64,000 nucleotides of DNA. It comes from AP-15 sp963700185 (GTDB taxonomy: Bacteria > Pseudomonadota > Alphaproteobacteria > ATCC43930 > CGMCC-115725). The notes under the pieces are model-generated. The model saw only the letters and a program-made list of their open reading frames with translations. It was not told where the DNA came from and ran no database searches. The DNA lies in NCBI GenBank assembly GCA_963700185.1, contig CAVOWP010000007.1, positions 186,001-250,000 on the forward strand. Direction: 5' to 3'. The translations under genes were made by a program, and so were the position numbers. Shown one piece after another: positions 1 through 8,693 of this stretch (its first letter is position 1; each line of letters begins with the position of its first letter).

Positions 1-975
1 TTCGACAATCTCTTCGATGCCTTCTGGTTCGGCCGTGGCCTCAGCGTCGTTGCTCCGGCACAATCCGGTGGCGTTCGGAACCGCGGCCTCCGGCCCGAGA
101 TCTGGAACAAGGTGCTGCCGCGCGAAGAAACTGCGCCGGTAATGAGCCGGGCCGAACATCCGGAAGGGAACGGAGAGGCCCCGGACGGGCGCGGTACAGG
201 TCGGCTGATCGCCAGCCGGAGTGACGCGCTCTCCCGGGCCGATCTGCGCACGCTCGTCACCCCGGAAGAGGCGGCGGAGGCCGAGCGGATCGCCGAGCGC
301 CTCGCCAGTGCCATCCGTTATCGCCTCAGTCGCCGGCGTACACCGGCCCGGCGCGGCGCGATGATCGATCTGAGACGGACCATCCGGCGCAACCTGTCGC
401 GCGGCGGTGAACCGATCGAGCTGCGGCGCAGGCATCGCCCGGAGCGGCCGGTCAAGCTCATCGTGCTGCTGGACGCGTCCGGCTCGATGTCGGTCTACAG
501 CCGGTACTTCCTCAATTTCGTGCGCGGTCTGATCGGCCGATGGCTCCACGCAGACGCCTTCTTGTTTCATACCCGGCTCGTGCATATTGCTGATGCGCTG
601 CGAGAGCGAGATCCGAGCCTCGCCATGACAAGGCTGTCGCTGATGGCGGACGGGTTTGGCGGCGGCACCCGGATTGCGACCTCGCTCAAAACCTTCAACG
701 ACCGATATGCAAAGGAGACACTCGACTCGCGCAGCGTCGTGATTGTCATGAGCGACGGGTACGACACCGACCCGCCGCAGGCGCTGGCGGTCGAACTCAA
801 ACGGCTGAAGCGGCGCGCGCACCGCCTGGTCTGGCTCAACCCCCTGCTCGGGTGGAAAAATTACGAGCCGGTCGCGCGCGCCATGACGGTCGCGCTCGAC
901 TACGTCGACTACTTTGCGCCCGCCCACTCGCTGGCGAGCCTGGCAGCGCTCGAAGGCGAGCTGGCGCGGCTCTGA
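1..975 (+). CDS. CoxE-like VWA domain protein, 5' end outside window
   Basis: The reading frame is open from base 1, so the N-terminus lies outside the window. The segment FDNLFDAFWFGRG near the left edge resembles CoxE-type proteins. A von Willebrand A domain follows, with the MIDAS motif DASGS at about 480 and a second acidic loop (VMSDG) near 750. CoxE proteins are accessory factors linked to molybdenum hydroxylases of the CO dehydrogenase family and are thought to act with a MoxR-type ATPase in cofactor maturation. That role is family knowledge, not visible here. Two Cox-like gene sets lie 9 kb downstream, but the partner ATPase would be off the left edge. Family assignment is fairly secure; the substrate enzyme is unknown. 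Confidence 0.82.
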   Translation, partial: FDNLFDAFWFGRGLSVVAPAQSGGVRNRGLRPEIWNKVLPREETAPVMSRAEHPEGNGEAPDGRGTGRLIASRSDALSRADLRTLVTPEEAAEAERIAERLASAIRYRLSRRRTPARRGAMIDLRRTIRRNLSRGGEPIELRRRHRPERPVKLIVLLDASGSMSVYSRYFLNFVRGLIGRWLHADAFLFHTRLVHIADALRERDPSLAMTRLSLMADGFGGGTRIATSLKTFNDRYAKETLDSRSVVIVMSDGYDTDPPQALAVELKRLKRRAHRLVWLNPLLGWKNYEPVARAMTVALDYVDYFAPAHSLASLAALEGELARL

Positions 976-1112
976 TCGAGGTCTCACGCGGCTCCCGATT
1001 TTCCCTTCAGGAATCGGAAATTTGACTGGCTTTTTGGCTGTTGATTTACCGATGTTTAAACAGTCCGGTGCAATTTGCGGGCGATTGCTTGTCTCACCTG
1101 AGGAGAAGCCGC

Positions 1113-1274
1113 TTGCGCACCGTTCTTTCCAATCTGATCCGGGACGAGTCCGGGGTTACAGCCATCGAATATGCTTTGATCGCCGCATTGATCGCAGTCG
1201 CCGCAATCGCTGCCTTCACCCTCGTCGGCACCAGTCTCAGCAGCACCTTCAGTTTCGTCGCCAGCAAAGTCTGA
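1113..1274 (+). CDS. Flp/Fap-type pilin, TTG start
   Basis: A 53-residue Flp pilin. The prepilin peptidase motif is visible as ESG-VTAIEYALIAA: the conserved Gly, then the Glu5-Tyr6 pair, then a hydrophobic segment ending near VGTSL. Flp pilins form tad-type pili for surface attachment. The frame is open further upstream to 1041, but I chose the TTG at 1113 because AGGAG lies at 1101-1105 with normal spacing and because the resulting length matches the family. No tad assembly genes (cpaA-F, tadB/C) are nearby, so this is an orphan copy that would need an assembly system elsewhere. Confidence 0.85.
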   Translation: MRTVLSNLIRDESGVTAIEYALIAALIAVAAIAAFTLVGTSLSSTFSFVASKV

Positions 1275-1281
1275 CGGGAAC

Positions 1282-1311
1282 CGCTCGATGGCATTCATTC
1301 GCCATCGAGCG
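1282..1311 (+). terminator. Hairpin after the pilin gene
   Basis: An 11-bp perfect inverted repeat (CGCTCGATGGC at 1282-1292 and its complement at 1301-1311) with an 8-nt loop begins 7 bases after the pilin stop. There is no run of T after it, so it may protect or process the small pilin mRNA rather than be a classical intrinsic terminator. Confidence 0.5.
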
Positions 1312-1506
1312 TCACCAACCTGCGGCCGCAGCGGAAGAGAGGCCGACCTCCTCGGCCTTACGCCATCGCGGCTCCGGCTTTATGGCTGTGCGGTCGCCGC
1401 GGTCTATGCCCGTTTGCTCGCGTCAGTCCGCCAGGCGGGGAGCCGGCTCGTCGTCCCTGCCGGAACGCCAGTCTTGCCCCCCGCTGCCGGCGGCAAACCG
1501 CGCTTC

Positions 1507-3104
1507 TTGCGGTTTATCCCGCGGCGATCAGCCGAAATCGGGCTGGTGGCACTCGTAGCAATGGCAATTTGTCTGCGGCTGCAGCCGATCCTGATCGCGC
1601 CGAGCGCGGTTTGGCCGGACGAGATCTTTCAGACCTGGAGCCGGCGCACCGGCTCGTCTTCGGCAGCGGTCTGGTGCCCTGGGAGTTCCAGCTCGGAGTG
1701 CGGTCCTGGGTGCTGCCGGGCATCATCGCGGGGCTGATGGAACTGTCGCGTATTGTCGGGGAGGGGCCCGACTATTACCTGCCTGTGATTGCCGTCGGGT
1801 TTGCCGCTCTCGCCGCCGCACCGGTGGTTTGCGCTTTCTTATGGTGCCGCCCGCTTTTCGGCGTCCCGGGCGCGTTCCTCGCCGGGCTGGCGGTCGCCGT
1901 GGCCGCCGAGCTGGTCTATTTCGGGGCCCGCACTCTCTCCGAGGTAGTAGCCGGGCATCTGCTGGTCACGGCGCTCTATGTCTTGGAGCCGGGCCATCGT
2001 GTCACCTCGCCTCGCCGCCTCTTCGTCGGCGGAGCGTTGCTCGGGCTCGTCTTCGTGATGCGGGTACAACTTGCTCCCGCGCTTCTCGTCATTGCCTTGT
2101 GGACAAATTGGGCCTTGTGGACAAATTGGGCCTTGTGGACAAATTGGGCCTTGTGGACAAATTGGGCCTTGTGGACAAATTGGGCCTTGTGGACGAATTG
2201 GGCTTTGTGGACGAATTGGGCCTTGTGGACGAATTGGCCGGTCGGCCGCGAGCGGCTGCTGGCGATCCTCGGCGGAGCGGCGGTTATTCTGGCCGCCGCC
2301 GCGCTTCTCGATACTCTCACCCTCGGCTATCCCTTTGCATCGGTTTGGCGTTATCTGTTTTACAATCTCTGTTGCGGGGTGAGCGCCGAACCTTGGTCGT
2401 ATTACCTGAAGGGCGAGCTCGGCGTCTGGGGCGGTGCGGGCGCAACCTTATTGTTGCTGGCGGCGATCGGTGCCTGGCGCATCCCGCTGCTGTTGCTGGT
2501 CGCCATCGTCATCTTCGCGGTCCACTCCGGCGTCGCGCACAAGGAATACCGCTACATTTATCCCTCGATCGTGCTGCTGACGGTGCTGGCGGGCGTGGGG
2601 CTCGCGCAAACGACGAGCTGGGGGCGGGGTTGGCTGACCAGTCGCGGCATGTCGAAAAGCGCCGCCGCGCTCGTCAGCACCGCTTTCGCGGTGATCTGGT
2701 GGGGGTTTGCTTCACTGCAGGTGTGGACCGGCGCAACACTCATCGAGCATCGTCAGCGGATGCATGACAATTTGATGGCGGCGTCCTTCGTCGCGCATGG
2801 GCCGGCTCCGTGCGGGATCGGCCTATATGGCCTCGCCGGTGGGGACTGGTTGGTTTATGGCGGATATACCTATTTTCACCGGGCCGCCGCGATGTATTGG
2901 CCCAAAGACGAAGCTACGTTGATCGCCGCCGTCGACAGCTTCGATACCCTCCTCTACACCAAGCCGCTCCCGGCGGCGCTCGGTTTCGCCACGCGGCAGT
3001 GCATCGGCGAAGTCTGCATCGCGCAGCGCGCCGGCGGTTGCCGAGCAGCCCCGATGACACCGCTTCCTCTCCCCGATCTCCTGGTCAAACTGGCGGGCGG
3101 CTAG
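1507..3104 (+). pseudogene. GT22-type membrane glycosyltransferase, frameshifted
   Basis: This resembles the GT22/ALG9-type mannosyltransferases, polytopic membrane enzymes that use lipid-linked sugar donors. The first membrane segment and the motif WPDEIFQT are in frame 1. The expected continuation, LEPAHRLVFG followed by PWEF and RSWVLPG, is in frame 3. Comparing the two sides, one base is missing near 1632. The downstream frame runs intact to 3104 with many hydrophobic segments. The start is uncertain: TTG at 1507 places one membrane helix first, while an ATG at 1288 in the same frame would add a leader through the pilin hairpin. Eight copies of a hexapeptide repeat lie in the middle. Unless the indel is a sequencing error, the protein is not made whole. 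Confidence 0.72.
2094..2237 (+). repeat. 18-bp tandem repeat, 8 copies, coding ALWTNW
   Basis: Eight head-to-tail 18-bp units fill 144 bp without any change of reading frame and encode (ALWTNW)x8 inside the membrane glycosyltransferase gene. The first five units are identical; the last three carry ACG for ACA, and one also has GCT for GCC. Identity among the first five points to recent expansion by slippage or unequal exchange. Confidence 0.97.
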
Positions 3105-3161
3105 ACCGGTTTCCGATCGGATGGGATTGCCTCGTGTATTGGTCATGGTCAGGCTTGATCT

Positions 3162-3200
3162 GGCTTGACCCGGCCATCTCGGAGATCCGCGGGTCAAGCC
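3162..3200. repeat. Dispersed palindromic repeat in a gene-free stretch
   Basis: GGCTTGACCCG at 3162-3172 pairs with CGGGTCAAGCC at 3190-3200. A second overlapping hairpin (CCGCGGG/CCCGCGG) follows. The GGTCAAGCCCGCGGATGAC core is the kind of intergenic repeat seen across alphaproteobacterial genomes. I see no convincing gene in 3105-3556 otherwise. Confidence 0.6.
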
Positions 3201-3556
3201 CGCGGATGACGCTCTTGGGAGGCGATGCAACTTGATTGGAACGCGCACTAGCTGGAGATTGTAGCGGCGCACCTGGATCGATTGCTCGCGCATGGCACTC
3301 GGGCCCCGCCGGGATACGCGGAAGGAGTGAACGCCACAGTGATCCGACCCCGCCGAAATTGGCCGCGTTGGTGCCCCTCAGGAGGCGGCGTGGATATGCC
3401 AGGTGGGGCCCGGGTCAGTCCCGACCGGGGCTTCGGCGGTCGGGGTGGCGTTGCGCACTGAACGGCCAATTACAGCAAAAAGATCAACAATGTTGTTAAC
3501 CATTGATTTTGACCTTGATCGTCGGTCAGGCATATTGAATTTGAGCAACATTCGCT

Positions 3557-4756
3557 TCACTGAGCCGCAACATCGAAATCGGTCGATTGGGGAAACAGCA
3601 GCTCCTCATAAACGCGGATCGTGCCGGCGCACATCGCCTCGCTGGTATATCGCGCCGCGATATGGGCGATGGAGCGTTCGGCAAGCTGCCGCCGCTCGGG
3701 AGCAGCGAGCCCCAATGCCTCGCCAATCGCGGCGGCGAGCGCGGTGGGGTCGCGCGGCGGCACGAGCCAGCCCGTGACACTAGGGACGATCGTCTCGCGG
3801 GCGCCGCCGTGATCGGTGGCGACCACGGGCCGGCCCATCGTCTGCGCCTCGACGATGACGCGGCCGAACCCCTCGGGGTCGCGCGACGCCGAGACGACGA
3901 CATCGGCGAGCATGTAAGCGGCCGGCATGTCCCGGCATTCCTCGACGATGCGGAAAAGGCCGGCCAGCCCATTCTCGCGGATGGCGGCCTCGAGTTCTCG
4001 GCGGAACCCGGGGCGCTGTTCGGAGCCGGCGAGAACACAACAGACGTCGCACCGGCCGAGCTTCGCGACCGCCGCTATGAAATCCAGCCCGCCCTTCCAT
4101 CGCGTCAGGCGACCGGGAAGCATCACGACAGGAACGCCGTCGGGCAGGCGCCATTGGCGAGCAAGGTTGATGATGCGCTGCGCGCCGACCCGGTGCGGAT
4201 CGAAGATTTCGAGATCGACGCCGCGCGGGATCGTTCGCAGCCTGTCGCGGCCGACCCCATAGACATTGGCGGCGTGGTCGGCGACGAAATCCGAGATCGC
4301 GATCACCCGGTCACCCCGCGCCATGACGGAATTATATCGCCGCTTCAGCGCGGTGCGCGCGCCATAGGCGTTGTGAAAAGTCGTCACGAAGCGACGCCCG
4401 GTGGCATCGGCCGCCGCCCAGGCACTCCAAGCCGGGGCACGGCTGCGGGCATGGACGATATCGACGCCGAACCGCCGGATCAGACGTACCAAATCCACCT
4501 TGTTGCGGCGCATGACGAGCGGGTTTTTCGAGGCGAGCGGCAGCGTCAGATGCGTCGCACCTGCCCGCGCAATTTCGCGTTCCAGAGGGCCTCCGCCCGA
4601 GGCGACATAGGAGGTCCATCCCGCCGCAACCAGCGCTCCCGCGAGTTCGACGGTGCCGCGCTCGGCGCCGCCGGAAACGAGACTGGGGAGGACCTGCAGC
4701 ACCACCGGCGGGCGCTCTGTCGACGCAACGGGTGCAATGGTATCGTCGATGCTCAT
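3557..4756 (-). CDS. GT4-family glycosyltransferase
   Basis: A 399-residue GT-B fold glycosyltransferase of family GT4. The N-terminal acceptor domain opens with LQVLPSLVSGGAERGTVEL, the usual glycine-rich loop. The C-terminal donor domain has GRLTRWKG and the signature EGFGRVIVEAQTMGRPVVAT, whose Glu residues normally hold the nucleotide sugar. Such enzymes build lipopolysaccharide or exopolysaccharide in the cytoplasm. The acceptor cannot be told from sequence. The gene diverges from the hydrolase at 4778 with only 21 bp between start codons, so the two promoters must overlap the neighbouring coding regions. It is near the broken GT22 gene, which may mark a former surface-glycan locus. Confidence 0.9.
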   Translation of the reverse strand: MSIDDTIAPVASTERPPVVLQVLPSLVSGGAERGTVELAGALVAAGWTSYVASGGGPLEREIARAGATHLTLPLASKNPLVMRRNKVDLVRLIRRFGVDIVHARSRAPAWSAWAAADATGRRFVTTFHNAYGARTALKRRYNSVMARGDRVIAISDFVADHAANVYGVGRDRLRTIPRGVDLEIFDPHRVGAQRIINLARQWRLPDGVPVVMLPGRLTRWKGGLDFIAAVAKLGRCDVCCVLAGSEQRPGFRRELEAAIRENGLAGLFRIVEECRDMPAAYMLADVVVSASRDPEGFGRVIVEAQTMGRPVVATDHGGARETIVPSVTGWLVPPRDPTALAAAIGEALGLAAPERRQLAERSIAHIAARYTSEAMCAGTIRVYEELLFPQSTDFDVAAQ

Positions 4757-4777
4757 TCCAGCCGGCCGATATCCCTG

Positions 4778-5533
4778 ATGAGTTCTCCGGCCAATCTAAC
4801 ACGTCAGGATGGCGCAACGATCGCTTACAACCGGCTCGCCGGATCGAGCCCGGGGATCGTGTTCCTCGGCGGGCTCCGTTCCCACATGACCGGCACCAAG
4901 GCCCTTTATCTCGAGGATTACTGCCGCCGCCGCGGGCTGGGCTATCTGCGGTTCGACTATTTCGGCCACGGCGCATCGAGCGGCGATGCCACGCTGGGCA
5001 CGATCGGCCGCTGGTCGGAAGATACGATTGCGGTTCTCGATTCGCTGACGGAAGGGCCGCAGGTGTTGGTCGGGTCGAGCATGGGTGGGTGGATCATGCT
5101 GCTCGCCGCGCTTGCGAGGCCGTCTCGGGTCCATGCGCTAGTCGGCATCGCGGCGGCGCCGGACTTCACCGAGGACCTCGTCTGGCGGCGCCTAGATCCG
5201 GCCAAGCAACGGGAATTGCGCGACACCGGCACCGTGACGTTGCCCTCCGAATACGACCCGGCCGGTTACACGCATCGGCTGAACCTCTTCGAGGATGGCA
5301 AACGGCATCTGGTGATGCGTCGGGCCATCGCACTCGAATGCCCTGTCCGGCTGTTGCACGGCATGAGCGACGCCTCGGTTCCGTGGCAGACGAGCCTTTC
5401 GCTCGCCGAGCGCCTCGCAAGCCGCGACCTCGTGGTCACCCTGGTCAAGGGTGGCGACCACCGGCTGTCGCGCGCGGCCGACCTCGAGCGGCTCGGCCGA
5501 ACACTCGACGAGCTCCTCGGAAGCGTGCGCTGA
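4778..5533 (+). CDS. Alpha/beta hydrolase, ABHD10-like
   Basis: A 251-residue alpha/beta hydrolase. The nucleophile elbow is GSSMGGW, the acid is the Asp in HGMSDASVP, and the catalytic His is in KGGDHRLS. The compact size, the early FLGGLRSHMTGTKA loop and the GGW after the serine resemble ABHD10, a thioesterase-type hydrolase that has alphaproteobacterial homologues. Acyl thioester or ester hydrolysis is therefore likely, but the substrate is not known. The frame is open far upstream through the antisense of the glycosyltransferase gene. I chose the ATG at 4778 because homology-like sequence starts there (MSSPANLTRQDG). Confidence 0.88.
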   Translation: MSSPANLTRQDGATIAYNRLAGSSPGIVFLGGLRSHMTGTKALYLEDYCRRRGLGYLRFDYFGHGASSGDATLGTIGRWSEDTIAVLDSLTEGPQVLVGSSMGGWIMLLAALARPSRVHALVGIAAAPDFTEDLVWRRLDPAKQRELRDTGTVTLPSEYDPAGYTHRLNLFEDGKRHLVMRRAIALECPVRLLHGMSDASVPWQTSLSLAERLASRDLVVTLVKGGDHRLSRAADLERLGRTLDELLGSVR

Positions 5534-5540
5534 ACTCGTT

Positions 5541-7529
5541 CTACGAGACACGGAATTCCAGCCTCTGATCCGTCAGGAAGGTCGCATAAAAATAGAGTTC
5601 AGCATCGAGCGCCCGCTTGATGTTGTCGGCGCGGCGAAAGCCGTGCTGCTCGCCGTCGAACAACAGATAAAGAAACGGGATGCGACGCTGGCGGAGAGCA
5701 TTGACCATCTCCTCCGCCTGCTGCGGCGGGACCACCCTGTCCTCGGCGCCTTGGAAGAAGGCGACCGGCGCCGCGAGCAGCCGCGCGCTGTGGATCGGGG
5801 ATCGGGCCACATAGAGATCACTGCGCTGGGGGTAAGGCCCGATCAGGCCATCGAGATAGCGCGACTCGAACTTATGGGTATCTTTTGCCAGCGCCTCCAG
5901 ATCGCTGATGCCGTAGTAGCTCGCGCCGGTCTTGAATTCCTTGCGGAACGTCAATGCCGCCAGTGTGGTATAGCCGCCCGCGCTGGCGCCGCTGATGGCC
6001 CAGCGCTCTGGGTCCACCCTACCTGTTTCCGCTAGGTAGCGAGCACCGTTTACGCAATCGGCGACATCGACTACCCCCCAGTTGCCTTGCAGGCGCAGCC
6101 GGTACTCGCGGCCATACCCAGTGCTGCCGCCGTAGTTGACGTCGAGAACGGCGAAGCCGCGGCTGGTCCAGTATTGCGTCCCCCAGCTGAGGGTCGGGGA
6201 CGCGGCTGCAGTCGGCCCGCCGTGGCAGTGCACGAGCAGTGGCGGAAGCTCGCCGGAGGGGGCGGCGAAGTCGGAGTTTTGCGGGGGGTAGAACAAGCCA
6301 TGGGCCTGCAGATCGTTTTCGGTGTCGAATGTCACCGGCTCGGGCACGGATAAGTACTTGCGATAGGCCTCGACCTCTTGACTGGTCGAGAGCTTCAAGA
6401 TCGTTGCCCGCCCGGAGGGTACGTGCAGCTCGACGACAGCCGTCGGCGTGGTCGGCGTACCGCCAGCGAAGTAGACTCGGTCCGCAGCCGCGCGGACGAA
6501 GGAGATATCCTCGTATTCTGTCGGAATGGGACGGGCTTCGAGCGAGGCGAGGTCGATGTTGCTGATCCGGCGGACCCCGTCCTGCACATAGCTGCACACC
6601 AGCTGGCTCGACGACGTGAACGCGAAGGTGGACAGCCGGAACACCCACTGCGCTCTGCCGAATTCCGCTGCGAGCGGGTAGATCGGCTCAACCCCGACGG
6701 AATTGTCCAGTGCGTCGCCACGGACACGGAACAGGTTCCACCATCTCCCCTCGAGCGAAGGCTGGGCGGGATCGGAGACGAAATAAAGCCTGCCGTCCGG
6801 CGACCATTCGGGTTGGAAGACCGATTCGTCGTCTCCGCCGGCCACAAGGCGCTTGTTGCCGACCGAGCCATCGGCGGCACATTCGCCCACCCATAATTCG
6901 CACCCGATCCAGGGCATGTGGGGGTGGCTCCATTCGAGCCAAGCGAGCCGGCTGCCGTCCGGACTGAGACGCGGCGCGGCATAAAAATCCCCTCCCGACT
7001 GGAGCATCCGCGGCGGGTGCGATCCGTCGAGCGGAATTTCGACCAGGGTGTTGACCGGCTCACGAGCGGCCGTCGTATGGTCCTCGAGGACCCAAACCAT
7101 CCGCCCGCGCCGCGCATCCATGACGCCGTCGGCATAGCGCAGTCCTCGCGGCCGAGCAGGCTCAGCGGTGATTGCAACGGGCGTCCCTCCGAGCTTCTGG
7201 CGATAGAGGCGCTGGTCGGCGTCGTTGCAGAAATAAACGACGCCGTTGCTGACGAGATACGACCCGCCGCCATATTCATGAACGCGGGTCCGCACATTGA
7301 AGGTCGCTTCGCCGGCGCCTGCCACCGGTGGGGTGACGTCGGCCGAGCTACTGCCGGCGGGGCGGCGGACGATTACCGATCGCCCATTCTCCTGAGGGCG
7401 CGACTCCAGCCAATAGACATCAGTGCCGTCGAGCAGGATGCCGCTGAGCCCGATCGTCGAAGCAACGATCAGATCGGAGGTGATCGGCGACGACCAAGAA
7501 CCATAAGACGCTGTCTGTCGTGCGGGCAT
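5541..7529 (-). CDS. S9-family prolyl oligopeptidase-type peptidase
   Basis: A serine peptidase of about 660 residues with the two-part S9 layout: an N-terminal beta-propeller (repeated WSPDG and LSPDGSRLAWL blades) and a C-terminal alpha/beta hydrolase domain. The catalytic Ser is in SGASAGGYTTL, the Asp in GAEDRVVPP and the His in DGEQHGF. The family cleaves short peptides, often after proline, or removes acyl-amino acids; no signal peptide is evident. The ATG at 7529 follows GAGAGG at good spacing, so I prefer it to a TTG five codons upstream. It lies 33 bp downstream of the glutathione S-transferase gene on the same strand, probably one transcript. The 3' end converges on the hydrolase gene with 7 bp between. 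Confidence 0.92.
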   Translation of the reverse strand: MPARQTASYGSWSSPITSDLIVASTIGLSGILLDGTDVYWLESRPQENGRSVIVRRPAGSSSADVTPPVAGAGEATFNVRTRVHEYGGGSYLVSNGVVYFCNDADQRLYRQKLGGTPVAITAEPARPRGLRYADGVMDARRGRMVWVLEDHTTAAREPVNTLVEIPLDGSHPPRMLQSGGDFYAAPRLSPDGSRLAWLEWSHPHMPWIGCELWVGECAADGSVGNKRLVAGGDDESVFQPEWSPDGRLYFVSDPAQPSLEGRWWNLFRVRGDALDNSVGVEPIYPLAAEFGRAQWVFRLSTFAFTSSSQLVCSYVQDGVRRISNIDLASLEARPIPTEYEDISFVRAAADRVYFAGGTPTTPTAVVELHVPSGRATILKLSTSQEVEAYRKYLSVPEPVTFDTENDLQAHGLFYPPQNSDFAAPSGELPPLLVHCHGGPTAAASPTLSWGTQYWTSRGFAVLDVNYGGSTGYGREYRLRLQGNWGVVDVADCVNGARYLAETGRVDPERWAISGASAGGYTTLAALTFRKEFKTGASYYGISDLEALAKDTHKFESRYLDGLIGPYPQRSDLYVARSPIHSARLLAAPVAFFQGAEDRVVPPQQAEEMVNALRQRRIPFLYLLFDGEQHGFRRADNIKRALDAELYFYATFLTDQRLEFRVS

Positions 7530-7562
7530 CGCAACCTCTCGCAACCGAGCAGACGCCCCCGC

Positions 7563-8219
7563 TCAAAACTCGTATTTGTCGATGATCATCGGCTCGTTGC
7601 GGGCGGCGGCGATCCATTCCTGCATTGCCGGAAGCGCCATAATCGTCTCGCAATAGGTATCCGCGTCGCGCTCGAGTTCGAGCTTGTAGGTCCGGAACCG
7701 GGTCACGACCGGGGCGTAGGTCGCATCGGCAATGCTGAAGTGACCGAACAGGAAATCGCCTTTGCCTTCACCAAAGCGTTTACGGCAGTCGCGCCAGATC
7801 GACATGACGCGGTTGACTTCCGCCCGAACCTCCGGCGTGACGCCGCGATTGGGGAAGCTCGAACGGGCGTTCATCGGCAGATGGCCACGCAGAGCCTGAA
7901 ATCCCGAATGCAATTCGGCACAGACCGAGCGGGCCACCGCGCGCGCGTCGTGATCCCGCGGCCACAGCTGAAACGTCGGGAACAACTCGGCGAGGTACTC
8001 GCATATCGCCAGGCTGTCCCAGACGACAAGCTCGCCGTGCCGCAGGGCAGGCACGGTTCCCGACGGTGAATATTTCATGATCGTCGCCTTGCTCGTCGGC
8101 TCATAGAGCGGAATCACGATTTCCTCGAACGCAACCCCGGTCTGTTTGAGAACAAGCCAAGGTCGCAGCGACCAGGACGAGTAGTTCTTGTTTCCCAGAA
8201 AGATCGTGAAATCAGCCAT
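7563..8219 (-). CDS. Glutathione S-transferase
   Basis: A 218-residue soluble GST. The N-terminal thioredoxin-like domain begins FLGNKNYSSWSLRPWLVL, with the Ser/Tyr cluster used to activate glutathione, and includes the cis-Pro motif SGTVPAL. An all-helical C-terminal domain follows, with FLFGHFSIADATYAPVVTRF as the conserved helix and Asp cap. This is the family form with a SxSLRPWLVL start, used in detoxification or thiol transfer; the substrate is unknown. The ATG at 8219 is preferred over a TTG one codon earlier. It is the likely first gene of a two-gene unit with the S9 peptidase. Confidence 0.9.
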   Translation of the reverse strand: MADFTIFLGNKNYSSWSLRPWLVLKQTGVAFEEIVIPLYEPTSKATIMKYSPSGTVPALRHGELVVWDSLAICEYLAELFPTFQLWPRDHDARAVARSVCAELHSGFQALRGHLPMNARSSFPNRGVTPEVRAEVNRVMSIWRDCRKRFGEGKGDFLFGHFSIADATYAPVVTRFRTYKLELERDADTYCETIMALPAMQEWIAAARNEPMIIDKYEF

Positions 8220-8693
8220 CAAGCGCGCCCTGCTCAGCTATCGAAGCCCACTCTGACGAGAACCGGCCCCGCACGCAACGGGGCGGCGGAATCTGTTCCG
8301 CCGATAAGGAGACAGAACGCTTAATATCGACAGCTCGCTTATCTTTACAGGGGAATTACCAACCCAAGTTAATAGCAGAGGCTTGGCCCTTCCGGTCGCC
8401 GATCGGGACCACACCGGCGCCGGGATGCATCTCGCTCAAGTGTCTCGCAGGCCGGCCAGCTGGCCAACTTCTTCCTCGCATACTGTTTGACCCCTCTGGA
8501 GCTAGGCCTGATCGGTGGCCCAGAATCATCCGGATGTCACTCTCCCCCGCAAGATCAATGTCGGTGTCGGTCACAAAACGATCCCGGAGGTAGCCGTGAG
8601 TAGCCGAGATCGGTCAAGCTGTCGATTGACACAACTGTGCCGCCGGCCGACCCTAACCTGGCTTCGTCGCTGTTTTAACCTACGGGAGTCCTC
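8220..8693. other. Divergent intergenic region, no gene seen
   Basis: The 474 bp between the divergent GST and SDR genes contain no credible coding frame. The promoters of both genes are expected here. I could not identify a convincing -35/-10 pair, riboswitch or terminator. Confidence 0.5.

Noticed and set aside
2094..2237. Regular repeat resembling a CRISPR array
   Set aside because: Units are head to tail with no spacers and stay in a coding frame.
3587..4777. N-terminal extension of the ABHD10-like hydrolase
   Set aside because: It is antisense to the GT4 glycosyltransferase; hydrolase-like sequence starts only at 4778.
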